A stretch of DNA of 64,000 nt, taken from Cadophora sp. MPI-SDFR-AT-0126 (lineage: Eukaryota > Ascomycota > Leotiomycetes > Helotiales > Ploettnerulaceae). The stretch is from the NCBI GenBank assembly GCA_020747065.1, contig JAGMVK010000006.1, positions 806,001-870,000 of the forward strand. The letters are read 5' to 3'. This document shows, one piece after another, positions 1 to 13,562 of this stretch (within the stretch, counting starts at the first letter, position 1; each line of letters opens with the position of its first letter). The notes under the pieces are model-generated. The model was not told the DNA's origin, made no database searches, and was given only the letters and a program-made list of their open reading frames with translations. The translations under genes and the position numbers were made by a program.

Positions 1-2
1 CA

Positions 3-963
3 ACGTTGAGAAAACATGGTGTTACGACTCTCGACACTGCTCACCTCTATGGAAAGAGTGAGGGAACTATTGGGTCAACAGGAGGATCAAAGTCATTTCT
101 TGTTGACACCAAAGCAGCCGGCTGGACCCCGGGATCTCTTACTGCAACCAAAATCAAAGAAGCTATGACGCAATCGCTTCAGGATCTCGAGCTGTCGCAA
201 GTCAACACGTAAGTCATGACGGCAGAGGATTTATTTGATATTTCGACATGCGCCCTGAGAGCCAATCTCGAGACTTCCCACATGAGACGCTAATTCTGTC
301 TTCAGATACTATCTTCATGCTCCCGACACCGACACTCCAATCGAAGAAACTCTGGAAGCCATCAACAGCTTGTATGCCGAGGGGAAATTCAAGAAGTTTG
401 GGATATCGAACTACGATGTTACCGGCATTGAGCGCATTGTTGCAATTGCCAAACAGAACTCATGGGTCGCACCCACCGTCTATGAAGGAAACTACAGTCC
501 CATCGCACGGCATCTGGAGACAGAAGTCTTACCAACCATACGGAAATATGGCATGACATTCCATGCGTATTCGCCGCTCGCTGGAGGCTTTCTGGTTCGT
601 TCCAAGGAGCAGCTGACCGGAGCTTCTCTGACGGGACGCTTTGATCAGACAACCATGGCAGGGCAGCTGTATCTTGGGATGTATGGCAAGCCATCCATAC
701 TAGCCGCGCTTGAGCAATGGGAAGAGATAGCCAAGCAAGCTGGTGTCACAAAGGCAGCACTGGCATATCGTTGGGTCGCCTACCATTCTGCCTTACGGGA
801 TGATGATGCCTTGGTATTTGGCGCGAGCAGTCTCAAACAAATGAACGAGACACTTGGAACGTATGAAGAAGGTCCGCTTTCTACGGAAATTGTGAAGAAA
901 GTAGAGGAGATTTGGGAATTAGTAAAAGATGAAGCACCTATCGATAACTTTCACCGGGAGTGA
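3..963 (+). CDS. Aldo/keto reductase, AKR7 (aflatoxin B1 aldehyde reductase) type, 5'-partial
   Basis: NADPH-dependent reductase of aldehydes and ketones, expected in the cytosol. Only the 3' part lies in the window; the reading frame is open at the left edge. Exon 3-208 and exon 306-963 join across an intron at 209-305 (GTAAGT donor, TTCAG acceptor, phase 2), and the stop is TGA at 961-963, giving 287 codons. The catalytic tetrad of the family is visible: Asp and Tyr in TTLDTAHLYG, Lys in VDTKAAG, His in YYLHAPDTDTP. The AKR motifs GKFKKFGISNYD and FHAYSPLAGGFL follow, and the end (PIDNFHRE) resembles AKR7 C-termini. Only about 40 residues should be missing. It converges with the minus-strand hydrolase across a degraded AT block. 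I see no internal stop or frameshift. The substrate cannot be inferred from sequence. Confidence 0.93.
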
Positions 964-3425
<2,462 letters not shown>

Positions 3426-3694
3426 GTCACGTGTCATCGCTTTGCTATAGCAACTCCACTATCCCTTCGCGTAATTACAAACTTTTCACTCACCTTTTCA
3501 TCTACTTTCTTCTTCCCCCTTGCTTAGAAAAATCAATACAATATGCTACTTGCTTATTTCGAATTCCCGCTGTCAAGAGCCTTACAAAAGGAGCCCGTGA
3601 TACGCTGTTATAATTAAGAATCTACTCTGTTCTTTCTTAATCTACATTAACCCCATGTTGAAGAAATTTTTGGCCGTTTCCCTTCCACGAGATG

Positions 3695-6600
3695 CTACTT
3701 TAGTATTTGGACCCCCGCGTACGGTACGATGGTGACGATGCTAACTAACCCTTCCTCGACAAAACGCGGAAACAAAAAATCTATGATTGGTTTCAATGCT
3801 GCAGGAAATCCATCCCCAGGGCCAAGCATTGGCCCATCTCCGCTTGTCTGCAACCTGCTAAAGACGGGAACCAAAGAATTATACAAAGTTGTCGCTGCTA
3901 CCGCCTCGACCCGATTCTTCCCCTTGACCAAGTACTCACTAATGTCTGCCTTTGGGGATGTTGGGTCCAAGGGCAGTATCTGACGTCCGTTGATCTTGAC
4001 GCGGAGAGTGTGCACAACACGCCCAAAATCTATCACAGCACCGACCGAGGTATCCGTCCACGAAAAGCTTGTATCATAGTATCCTACTCCTGAGGTGTTG
4101 GCCAAACCGGGGATCTCTTGCCATGGCAGTAACTCGGGCAGGAAATGAGTGGTATTGCGCTGCACGCCCAAGGTTGCACTATCGTACAGATTGTCTGGTG
4201 CGCGCCAGCTTTCAGCAATGAGGGTCCAGTTGGACAGCTTGAAAGCTGTTGGAATATTTTGAGCCGGGATGCTAACTGATTTCCCGCTAGAGAGCGTCAA
4301 TGAGCTTTCCGCACTTGAGGCAGGGATTTTAGCAATTAGGCCGGCCTTTTTGGTATATGTGTAACCCAAGATCAATGACGGAGCGGAGGAAACATGGAGC
4401 GGAGGACTGTCACGAAGGTTTGCAGACGTGAAGGCGATTATCGCCGTTTGTCCCGAGGCAAGGCAGAGAAATATTGTAGTGGAACCAGACGAGACCTTAT
4501 ATTCAACAACGGGCAATATCTCACCAGTCCAAGCATCCATAAAGAATGGCTGCCGGGTCGTCTGAAAGGTGATAGTGCCTTCGCCGTTGCTGCCACTATT
4601 ATAAACGAAGACATAGTCAGACTTAGTAGCATCATCTTTCCGACAGTACGTATACCATGTCGAGTTGGCAGAGACCCTGGTACGAGGCTGTATACCAATT
4701 GAAGCTATCGAGGCGGCAAGTGCACCCGCACTGACTTTGTGCACATTGGGAAGAGACAAGATCCCTCTCAGGTTCGCTTGAGCGCTTGATAGACCAATTG
4801 GGGAAGCGATTCGGCTAGGGATCCCTCCAGAGATGATGATGGGAAGACCTTGTCGAGCAAAGTTGGCAAGCTTGATGGTACCGTCTAGTGTCAGAATATC
4901 ATCCTGTCGGATGATTAAAGCCTTGTATGATGGTCCAGACCTGGCAAGGACGCCTCCCTCAACAGTTGCGAGCGGAAGCCGAAAGTTTTCTGGGGAGATA
5001 TATTCATAGCCGTAGCCTAAATAATTATTTGTGTCAGCATAGATATTACTGACATGCTGCACTCATTAATCAGATTTGCAAGAGCGTAGAAAACTTCAAC
5101 CTTACCAGCACTCTCGAGGTCTGTAAAATTATAAAGAATTGGGAAAGAGTTATGTGTCGCTGAAGCCTTCTTCCAAAACACAAGATCTCGTTGTGGGATG
5201 CCTGACTGCAACACCCAGTTGGTTCTGGCAATATAATTTATTGCATCCGAATACCCATGCTCCCATGCCGGTTGATGTCGGGAATGGGCCTCACAGTATG
5301 TATAGCCGAATCCCGTATAACCGGGCCACTAATTACAATCCAGAAATATCAGAAACAAGACGGAGTTTGATTTCAGCGTGCGTTTGGTTTCTCGCTTACT
5401 GTAGTATTCGGATATTGCCATGAATACGTTGCACCATGGATGACCATTTGGTTGTTACCAGCACTCCAAGCTCTTTTAACGCTGGCAAGAAGTTCTGGAA
5501 AGGTCAACTTGTAAGAGGCGTACAAGGCGGCGCCTATTTCGTTGGAAATCACACTTTTGCCCGCAATGTTTGCTGGACCAACAAATTGCCGGTAGGATTC
5601 TGAGCATGTTAGCCTGAGGAATGTCATCTAGACGGCTTACTTGGGTTCGTACCTATCCTATCGTTGAACTGCAACGCTTCGTCTTCTGGGGCATCCACAA
5701 TAGGGATAATTTGTGCCTGCTTATATTAATAACATTGCAAAACCTAGACCACGAAGTTACTTGCCACATCAACTGGGAGATTGTAGCCTACTTGTCCCGA
5801 GAACTGCATTCCAAGATATTCCCGAGACCAGTCAACGAGATGCTGATAATAAGTGGTGAGCAAATAGGAGAGCGTAGAGCGATAGTCGTCAACAAATGCC
5901 TGACCCCTGCCGGGGGCATCGGTCTCAAAATTCTCCGGCCCAGGTGGGTTGAGCCCTAACCCGTTATTGGAAGCAAGGAGCATAACATACTTCCCGATAT
6001 CATAGCCGTGCATACTCTTGAAGGTCTCACTAAGCTCCGGAGTCCAGTAGACCTGGCTCCGGATTTCAACACTATCCTCCTAGACTATCAATTATATTAG
6101 CGACACGACTCATCTTCTTGTTTGCGCCGGGAAAAAAGAAAGCTTACTGTACTTTCCAACATCTTTCAGAAGCTCTCTTACACCATTGACGAGGACGTAT
6201 TTCTCCAGAAAGTCCGTCGTGACCTTCGCACCTTCAGCAGAGAAATGATCGACTGCGAAAGAGCCGTTCCCAAAGAAATTTCGCGGGTTGGGGCTTGGGG
6301 CGCAAGATCGAACGCCAGACAGTTTATAGTAGGCGGAGTAGATTATGTACTTGATCCCGTTGCTGCCAGTTGGAAAAGTGATAGAAAGGGACCCGTCTGA
6401 CTTGACCTTACTCGTGACATCATTCAATGTGTCGTGTGCAAGCACGTGGGAATTATTCGCGATGGGTGGGAAGAAGCCGTCCAGGAATGGTGGAAGGATA
6501 GGTGGTATGGTTACATTCGCTTCTCGGACAACCAAAGCAGTAGTAACAGACACAAGGGTACCAGAACCCCAGCCAGGGATTTTTCCAAGGAACGTCCCAC

Positions 6601-7336
6601 CTGGAGCAACTGTAGTGTTGAACGAAACCTGTTTTGGTAAGTGACAGGAAAACGTGGAGGGAATGTTAGTTATTCCCTACAAGATCATATGCTAGACCAG
6701 CTGTTTAAGTTCGTAAGCCAGCTTCATAACGTTGGGTATTTTGCGCCTTACGATTATCAGATTTCGCAGGTGCTCCTTGCCCTGACTGCGCGCCCATGCA
6801 GAGATCCATTACCAGCCCATTTTCTTTCGACGCTTGCGCAGCAGCTTTCAGTACGCGGTTGTATGCTGGTGTTCCAACCCCATAAACGTTCCAGTCTGTG
6901 ACCTGGGGTGCACCCTCGCCACCATACTTTCATTTAGTGTCAAAAAACCGTTCATCATCCGTGGGAAGAAAATAATTCCAAGCTCACATTGTAATAAGGA
7001 AGAAACTCAATCCCGCCTGCCCCAAGCGACCCGATGCTCTTGATATCAGCTGCGACCAGCGATGGGTCAACGCTAGCGTCTGGAAGCCTTCGCAGTGTGA
7101 GAACTGTTATACAGAGCGGGTTGACATAATCAGACTGACCAATACCTAAACTTGGGTCTAACGTGGGCGCTGGGATTCTGGAAATTCCCCGCGTTGGTAA
7201 ATTTCCTTCCATCACTATTGTCAAATACAGCGAAGCTGCACTGAAGAGTGGCAAGAAGAGGCCACAATATTGAAACCTAGGATAATTAGCATGTTTCTCG
7301 GGTATATTAGTTGATTCTCACCTTTGTCAATGCCAT
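3695..7336 (-). CDS. Large secreted glycoside hydrolase (GH106 / alpha-L-rhamnosidase-like), probably interrupted by one TAG
   Basis: Reads from 7336 to 3695 as 11 exons of 1017 codons plus stop: 7322-7336, 7140-7276, 6988-7087, 6752-6926, 6681-6700, 6148-6628, 5768-6084, 5653-5716, 5400-5599, 5106-5328, 3695-5016. Introns are 45-89 bp and mostly GT-AG with CTAAT-like branch points. The N-terminus MALTKVSILWPLLATLQCS is a signal peptide. Family landmarks in order: RYWLPDASVDP, VTDWNVYGVGTPAYN, GAQSGQGAP, YDIGKYVMLL, NNGLGLNPPGPE, YRQFVGPANIAGK, QMVIHGATYSW, WVLQSGIPQRDLVFW and a jelly-roll-like C-terminal part (residues about 800-1000). The family is one of large fungal secreted proteins usually called GH106/rhamnosidase-like or GH2-like; that name is from memory. 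Odd points: TAG at 6080-6082 (codon 311) where relatives appear to have Trp, and the 5768/5716 junction needs a weak GTGGCA donor. The gene is likely crippled by a RIP-type change. Confidence 0.75.
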
Positions 7337-7843
7337 TGCTCAAGTCACCTTACAATAGGCTGTCTATACTGTTCGTTTCGTTTGGCTTCCAGGAAAAGAA
7401 CAATAAGAGCACTTGTCACATATAGTTGGCTGCCTAGACCTAAGCTACTTAACGTATTTTCTTCTACCAAGTATCGAAATGAGCGTCATCCTCTGTCGGA
7501 CAATGTCTGCCCGAACTTCACTCTCCTTGCACAAATTTTCTGCTGTCTACTGCCTGCTACCCCACAGTACCCGCGCTACCCCGCCCTTGTTCCTCTGTTC
7601 TGTCAGTCGTCAAGCCAAATTTAGCATAGGGCCAAATTATGTCCATCGAGAGATACCAAAGTAGCTACATCACAAGGAAGGGCCGATTGCAATTTTGGGA
7701 TCGCTCTCGTATCGCTCTCGTATCGCACTCGCATTTCATAGAAGGTCACTACCAGAATGCTGGCGCCCGGCCAAGTACTTTTGTGTATAGTAAGTACCAG
7801 TAATATGTCTGACATAGGCTTCCCCACCCCCGCACTATCAGCA
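7337..7843. other. Non-coding spacer with a small tandem repeat
   Basis: Sequence of ordinary composition upstream of the glycoside hydrolase; it should contain that gene's promoter. ORFs of 80-108 codons here overlap each other on both strands and match nothing I recognise. Three 11-bp units (ATCGCTCTCGT, with a diverged third copy) lie in tandem at 7700-7732. Confidence 0.5.
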
Positions 7844-8092
7844 TCATAGCAATCCGGGCCAAATCTCGGCGATGCAAGGGAAAGGGGGCTGGAGTAGACG
7901 GTCCAAATTTTCAAGCTGCGCCGAAGTAGCAATTGCCTTCCTCTCATCAGCCCACGCTCTCGCTCCAGTCAACACCGAGCCCATAGTAGCAGCAGTTAAA
8001 ATTCCATGCCCGGGATCTTCCCCACTATCAAAATCTTCATGAAAAAAGCCACGAAGAAATTGCAGCTCGGTTTCGGGGTGTTGCTCCGCGGG
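7844..8092 (-). pseudogene. 3' fragment of an unidentified gene, cut at an inverted-repeat element
   Basis: On the minus strand, 82 open codons end in TGA at 7844-7846. The product has ordinary protein composition, with segments such as FHEDFDSGEDPGHGIL and GSVLTGARAWADERKAIA, and base composition is normal. I do not recognise the family. Going upstream (rightwards) the frame meets TAG at 8093-8095, exactly where AT-rich sequence and the left arm of an inverted repeat begin. The 5' part of the gene has therefore probably been displaced or mutated. It may instead be the last exon of a gene whose upstream exons lie in the degraded block. Confidence 0.4.
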
Positions 8093-8462
8093 CTAGTACA
8101 CTTAACCCGATTTGAAACTAATACTTTTCGACGCGATACTCTTTAATATAATACGTTTAAACACGACAAACTTAAGTGCAACTACTTAAACGCGATATTA
8201 TAAAAGATCAATTTAATAGAAGTAATCAAAAGACTATAAAGATATACCTTGAAGATAATAAAAGTAAAGATATACGTTAGCGACAGCGAGGTTATAAAAG
8301 CGCGAACGTGTAAAGGTGCGGTAACAGCGACAGTACGAGGTACGACAGTAAGAATACGATAGCGAAGTTGAGCTGCTAATTAAACCTGGAAATAACTGTG
8401 GAGGGACCTCTTGCTTAATTAAGTTAAAGTACTAGCCCGCGTAGTAAAGTGTACTAGCCTGC
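8087..8462. mobile_element. Possible non-autonomous element bounded by inverted repeats
   Basis: The left arm at 8087-8103 reads CGCGGGCTAGTACACTT. At the right there are two inverted matches: 8429-8441 (GTACTAGCCCGCG, exact over 13 bases) and 8447-8462 (AAGTGTACTAGCCTGC, one mismatch over the core 14). The roughly 340 bp between are AT-rich, with TA dinucleotides and no ORF. The pattern suits a small MITE-like element with duplicated terminal motifs. I found no clear target duplication, so the ends and the class are uncertain. Confidence 0.35.
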
Positions 8463-8725
8463 GAAGTAAGACCCCGGTTTTGCCCTGTTCCGTTTATGCT
8501 GCGGGAACTCACTTAATTTGCCACTAGAAGCTTGGGGTAAACAAACAGCTAGTGGAGGAGGCGTCGATTGGATCCTTCCGGCGTGGTGAATATCGAGTAT
8601 CGTTCTTATTAACTTGCTTCCTCGAAGTACAAGTGGAGTGAACTCCCTATAAATATTCCTTAGGAAGTTAATAGCCTTCAGATTTTTCAAGACTTATTCT
8701 ACACGTTGATTCACGCCTTGTAGTT

Positions 8726-11406
8726 ATGCATCTTCTCTTAGTAATCCTTGTCTTTTCTCTCAATGGATATACTTTCGCTTCTATTCAGAGCAAATCAACT
8801 TCTAACTCTGTTAATACAAGTAATGTTAGCGGATAGAAAGCGGTGTTAGCTAAGTCGAACAGCTTTATAGCAAAACTGAACCTTACTAAAAAGGCTAGTA
8901 TAGTCACTAGCACTATCGGACGTGGTGGAGGTAGATTTATACTCCTCTTCGCTGTGTTAACCTCCTGCCTTTAGGCATGCTAGCAACTCTACTCGCTCTC
9001 GATAGTTTCCAAGAAGTCTTCATTTATTTCCAGTTAAGTAGTAGACTAAGCACTATTAACACTTTAACTTTCAAGGCTATAGCGGTAATATTTTACTAAT
9101 ACCACGGATTGGATTTCCTGGTCTCTGTTTGTCGGATAGGCTAGCCGCTGTCAACCGCGCCGATCTGGTTAGCATCTTTCCGAGTAGTGTTACTACCGCG
9201 GCTAGCTAGGACAAGGATCTCATGTATCAACGTGGATTCAATTTAGGGTCAGAGTTTAAGGCTAAGGGCGCTTATATTGCCTTAGGGTAAGCGATCGTGC
9301 TTATTATTTAGCTACCTTTCTGACAATGTAGGCCCGTTGCCGGACCCCTTGGCTGTCACCTACTTGGCGGTCGCAACTAGGAGGGCTTTTCTCCAGACCC
9401 GTATCTGATAGGAATCGCAATGTTATCCACTATTGTTAGGATACAGGAAGCCGGCGTACAATCGTGCTCTAAGTATTATATTGGAAATGAACAAGAGACC
9501 TAAAGAACTAACATAATGCTACTAGATAGGACAAATATCGATGCGATCTTATCTAATATCGGCGATTGGACTCTGCATGAACTCTATCTATGGCTATTTA
9601 CCGACGCAGTAAAGGCTGGGGCTGCATCTGTCATGTGTAGCTATAACCGACTCAATAAGATATACGCTTGCGAAAATTCGGCGCTTCTTAACGGAACCTT
9701 AAAGACTGAACTCGGCTTCAACGGTTATGTTATGTCCGATTAGTGGGCAACACACTCCGGGGTTAAGTCAATCAAAGCTAGACTCGACATGAATATACCT
9801 GGCAGTATAACTCCACAGGATATCTTAACAGGGAACTCTCTCTTTGGGTTAAATATAGTTCAAGCTGTGAATAATAGTAGCCTAGCTATAGAGAGTAAGT
9901 AACTTCAAGATTCTTATCCCCTTTAGGTTTAGTGACTTAGTTCCTAAACGTTATTTTGAGAAGTCTAAGGAACAGCAGAATACATTTCTAGGAATTCCCA
10001 CACACTATAAATAAATGCTGACGGAACTAGGATTAGATGACATGGTGAGAAGGATTATGACTCCATATTTTCTGCTGGGCTAAGATAGAGATTACCCTTC
10101 GGTGGACCCAGCTACCCGCTTTATCGGAGGCATCTAATGGGGAATCAGGTACCTATCTAGTCCAGAAGGTCGTGACGTGCGCGGCAACTATACAGCCCTA
10201 ATCCGGAAACTTGGATCCGCTGGAACGGTTCTCCTTAAGAACGTGAACTCGACTCTTCCTCTGAAGTTGCCGAAGCAGATCGGGGTCTTTAGAAACAGCG
10301 CTGCTGACTTGACTGACGGGCTCATATTTCCAGACCCTGGTCCCCTGTTGGGATTTGATATTGGAACCCTTAGCATTGGAGGAGGCTCGGGCTCAGGTCG
10401 TCATGCTCAAATAGTGTCCCCACTGGAAGCTATTAAAGCTCGTGCTAAACTCACAAACGCCCGAGTTTAATATATTATATCTAACACTATTCTGGCTGCC
10501 GACAACTTTTACACTATTTATCTAATTCCAGATGTTTGTCTTGTCTTTCTGAAAACTTTTGCTTCGGAAGGCCGCGACCGTTCCTCCTTCGAACTCGATT
10601 GGAACTCGACAGCAGTTGTTAATAATGTCGCCAAACTCTGCCTAAATACTATTGTCATCACTCATTCTGCTGGAGTTAACACAATGCCCTGGGCTTCAAA
10701 CCCGAACGTGACCGCTATACTGGCAGCTCACTTCCCAGGGGAATAAACTGGTAACTCCATCGTTGATATTCTATGGGGCGATACTAACCTATCTGGTAGG
10801 CTTCCTTACACGATCCCGGCCCGATAATCTAATTATTACTTTCCCGTGGTAAATTTGATAACCGTAACATCGCCAAATGAATAGCGGACTGAGTTTATAG
10901 AGGGGCAATTTATTAATTATCGATATTTTGACTCTAAGAATATCGCCCCGTTATATGAATTTAGGTTTGGGCTTAGTTACACTACCTTCGATATCATAGC
11001 GCTACTTTCAATCTTAGCCTTAGCTAGGGATTTATCCGAATTCCCCGATCGTAAGTTAGCGGTGGCCCCAGGAGGTAATCCAGACTTATGAAAGCAAATC
11101 TTCAGTATCACTATAAAGGTCTTAAACACTGGGTTAGTCAAAGGCTCAGTTGTTGTGCAGCTCTATGTTTCACTTCCTTAGAACTCAGTCCTATCTAGAA
11201 TACCGATTAGAGTCCTTCGCGGCTTCGAGAAGACTAATCTGCGGCTAGGTGAAAAGAAAGATATCAGTTTTCTTATAAAGAGACGTGATATAAGCTTTTG
11301 GGATACAACGACGCAGAAATGGAGGCTCCCGAAAGGTTAAATTGCTTTTAGTATTAGCTTCAGCTCGAGGAACTTGAAGAAGACAGTAACCGCACGGGCG
11401 GTGTAA
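8726..11406 (+). pseudogene. GH3 beta-glucosidase pseudogene, RIP-type stops
   Basis: Remnant of a secreted family 3 beta-glucosidase. It starts ATG at 8726 with a signal-peptide-like MHLLLVILVFSLNGYTFAS and ends TAA at 11404-11406. Conserved blocks remain in order: NRADLVSIFPS and LMYQRG (about 9150-9240), EGFSPDPYL (about 9380), KYYIGNEQE (about 9470), [15 protein letters not shown] and [10 protein letters not shown] (9610-9740, the catalytic Asp codon 9738-9740 kept), LDDMVRRIM (about 10035), GTVLLKN (about 10220), SSFELDW (about 10590), ITHSAGVN (about 10660), LSGRLPYTIP (about 10790), RFGLSYTTFDI (about 10965) and a fibronectin-III-like C-terminus. Internal stops are almost all TAG/TAA at expected Trp or Gln codons, for example TAG 9378-9380 and 9741-9743. 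An intron remnant starts GTAAGT near 9895. It cannot encode a full enzyme. Confidence 0.88.
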
Positions 11407-12306
11407 CTACAACTGATCAGATGGTGATAGATATGGCAAGTTTTAATCTGTGAATTGATATCTATTATTAGACCTGAAAACCAATTCTCTTTTACTTCAA
11501 ATTAGGAAGGTTCTAGTAATAGGGGTAATTCTCGCTTCTAACAATTAGTCCCTCACTTATACTACAATGAGCGCTTACTATTGTCTTACCCCTGTAATAT
11601 TTATTTATCCCACCGCGAATTAATAAATAAGCTTAATTATCGTAGCATCTGGTAAAAAAAAGTCTAATGCGTTAATAAAGACTCTAGTCTTAATACCACG
11701 AAATTATTTGTCTTCTCTCACTAGCCGTTAGCATCGGCCTAGCTACCGACAAGTAGCAAGATCTTTCGCTACAGCGATATACCAGATAGCGTAACACAAC
11801 CTTACTAGATTAAAGCATCGAAATTCCCCTTACTTAATGTAATTTATTAGTAAGAGGATGTTATCTTAACTTACATAATCGTAGAATACATAGAGAGCTC
11901 TAATGGAACAATATAATATTAGTGGCGCGGGGATACGGCCGCAGGAGTAGGAATAGTCAGCAATAAATCTTTGATCTCCATCTAAACTCACCTCGTCCCA
12001 CCTCATGTCGTCGAGAAGACTTCCCCTTTACGTATACGCTCTCGATTCAAACTATAGGGTGTGCTGCTAGTCAGCTTAGAGCACGTTAACATACCGACGC
12101 TCCAGAATTAGGCCGACGTCCAGTACTTCTCTATCTACGATTTAATAGTCCTGTATAAAATCGTGTCTACAGTTCAGAGGCAATGAAAGGAGCGCTCGGC
12201 GTTGTTAGTTGACCTTCTTAAAGCGAGATCTTTTAAGCGATTGTGGCGCAATATTTAACTAGTAGACTCGTGAGGTGCGCTTCCACACCCCAAATCAAGT
12301 CACCTA
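11407..12306. other. Degraded interval, possible gene remnant
   Basis: Moderately AT-rich sequence with reduced CA/TG and many TAA/TAG triplets. On the minus strand about 11990-12250 reads as protein-like when TAG/TAA are taken as former Gln codons (for example GSLLDDMRWDEV), but I cannot name the family. No intact ORF is present. Confidence 0.4.
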
Positions 12307-12633
12307 GTGCCTCCTTCAGCTCGCGACGTAGCAGCACGCACGACCATGGGTTTAGGTAAAATCAGCACTTGGAAAAGCACTAAGCACAGTGCCCCAGCAT
12401 GTAAGGAAGGAGGTTATTGGCTCTCCACGGACGTCAATTTCGGCAAGTATTCTTACATCAGAACAGAAAATGCTTTTAAGATTGTCAAAGAGCCTCACGA
12501 GACGTAGAACTAGCTTATACTCTCTGATATTCTGAGGGAGTTAAATACCAGTGGAAATATTTAGCCGCAGAATCATTCAGCTCCTTTTAGTGTTCCTAAA
12601 AGGCTGCTTTATGAGCACAGCTTGTGTATTATA
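12307..12633 (+). pseudogene. Short unidentified ORF with TAG-interrupted continuation
   Basis: A 66-codon open segment (12307-12507) of normal composition ends at TAG. The same frame continues to about 12633 with only three TAG stops including that one, each at a plausible Gln/Trp position (…KIVKEPHET, then LSDILRELNTSGNI, then SVPKRLLYEHSLC). This looks like a decayed exon rather than an intact small gene. No family is recognised. The first in-frame codon used is not ATG, so the true start is unknown. The MITE begins immediately after it. Confidence 0.3.
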
Positions 12634-12792
12634 CAAAAGAGGGTTTTCAGTGATTCTCGCCCACCCTAGGTATTCTACCTCAAATTTCAGGAAATATATG
12701 GAGAAAAGTTCTAGAATTTCAGACTTTTAATTAGAAGAACGACCTTACTGCCTTATAAGGGTGGGCGAGAAACCACTGAAAACCCCCTTTCG
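12634..12792. mobile_element. 159-bp MITE with terminal inverted repeats and TA duplication
   Basis: The left end CAAAAGAGGGTTTTCAGTG and the inverted right end CGAAAGGGGGTTTTCAGTG match over about 19 bases with two differences. Homology continues as TTCTCGCCCACCCT to about 33 bp in each arm. The element is flanked by TA at 12632-12633 and 12793-12794, the target of Tc1/mariner-pogo transposases. The centre has no ORF. Its TIR differs from that of the pogo element at 20919, so a different transposase must have moved it. Confidence 0.8.
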
Positions 12793-12794
12793 TA

Positions 12795-13562
12795 CTTAGA
12801 GCGTATGCAAGTAAATACGAGTATTACCCTACCCCCCTCCGTCGGTACGAGACAAAGGCTGACTAATCATATAAAAAGGAGACAACAATTTGTAGTTGAG
12901 GATCTGCTAGAATCACCCTTTATAGTAGGGGTTTATCTATGATGATGATGATGAAGGTCTATTCCGCCTAGCTAAGCATAAAGGGCACTACTACTATTTA
13001 GATGGGTTTGATTCCTCCAGTACATCATATCTAAGTTCTGCGGTCTGGGCTGCCGAATCCCGTGGGTTTGGTCGCTGTTTTACGCAGCCTCAACCGCCCG
13101 CGAAGTCCCATGACTACACACGTGACTATCTCGCTTGCCACTTCGGTCGACCGCGACCATCACCATCCTTCACACAGGATAGCTTCCATCATCTGAGCCT
13201 GTGGGATGTTCTTTCTCGTGTTGCAGGCTTGTCAAGTAGCAAAGTCGTGAAAAGTCGAAAGCCACTCTCAAGCTGCCGTGAAGAATAGATTCCCATTGTG
13301 CCCAAAGATGTTAGAGGTGCAGATGATACGAATACGCCTAGGCATCCATATTTAGATCTCGCTTGCATTGAGCGAGCCTAAACGACTCAAACGAGAATGC
13401 GAGATACAAGGAGGCGGACCCAGCCACGATTCCGAGTCAGCCTGTCAGCTGCGACATACCGATCCATCAGATTAAATATTTTCCCTAACTTACATCTTTG
13501 ACCAGATTTCCGAATCTCGGAAAATTCAGACGATTTCTTCCACTTGCCTGATCACCGCCAAG
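12795..13562. other. Upstream region of YKT6
   Basis: Composition returns to normal by about 13000. A (GAT)n-like tract occurs near 12940-12955. No ORF or known motif could be assigned. It presumably contains the YKT6 promoter. Confidence 0.5.

Noticed and set aside
3729..6901. Several plus-strand ORFs of 68-112 codons
   Set aside because: Antisense shadows of the minus-strand glycoside hydrolase exons, which carry clear family motifs.
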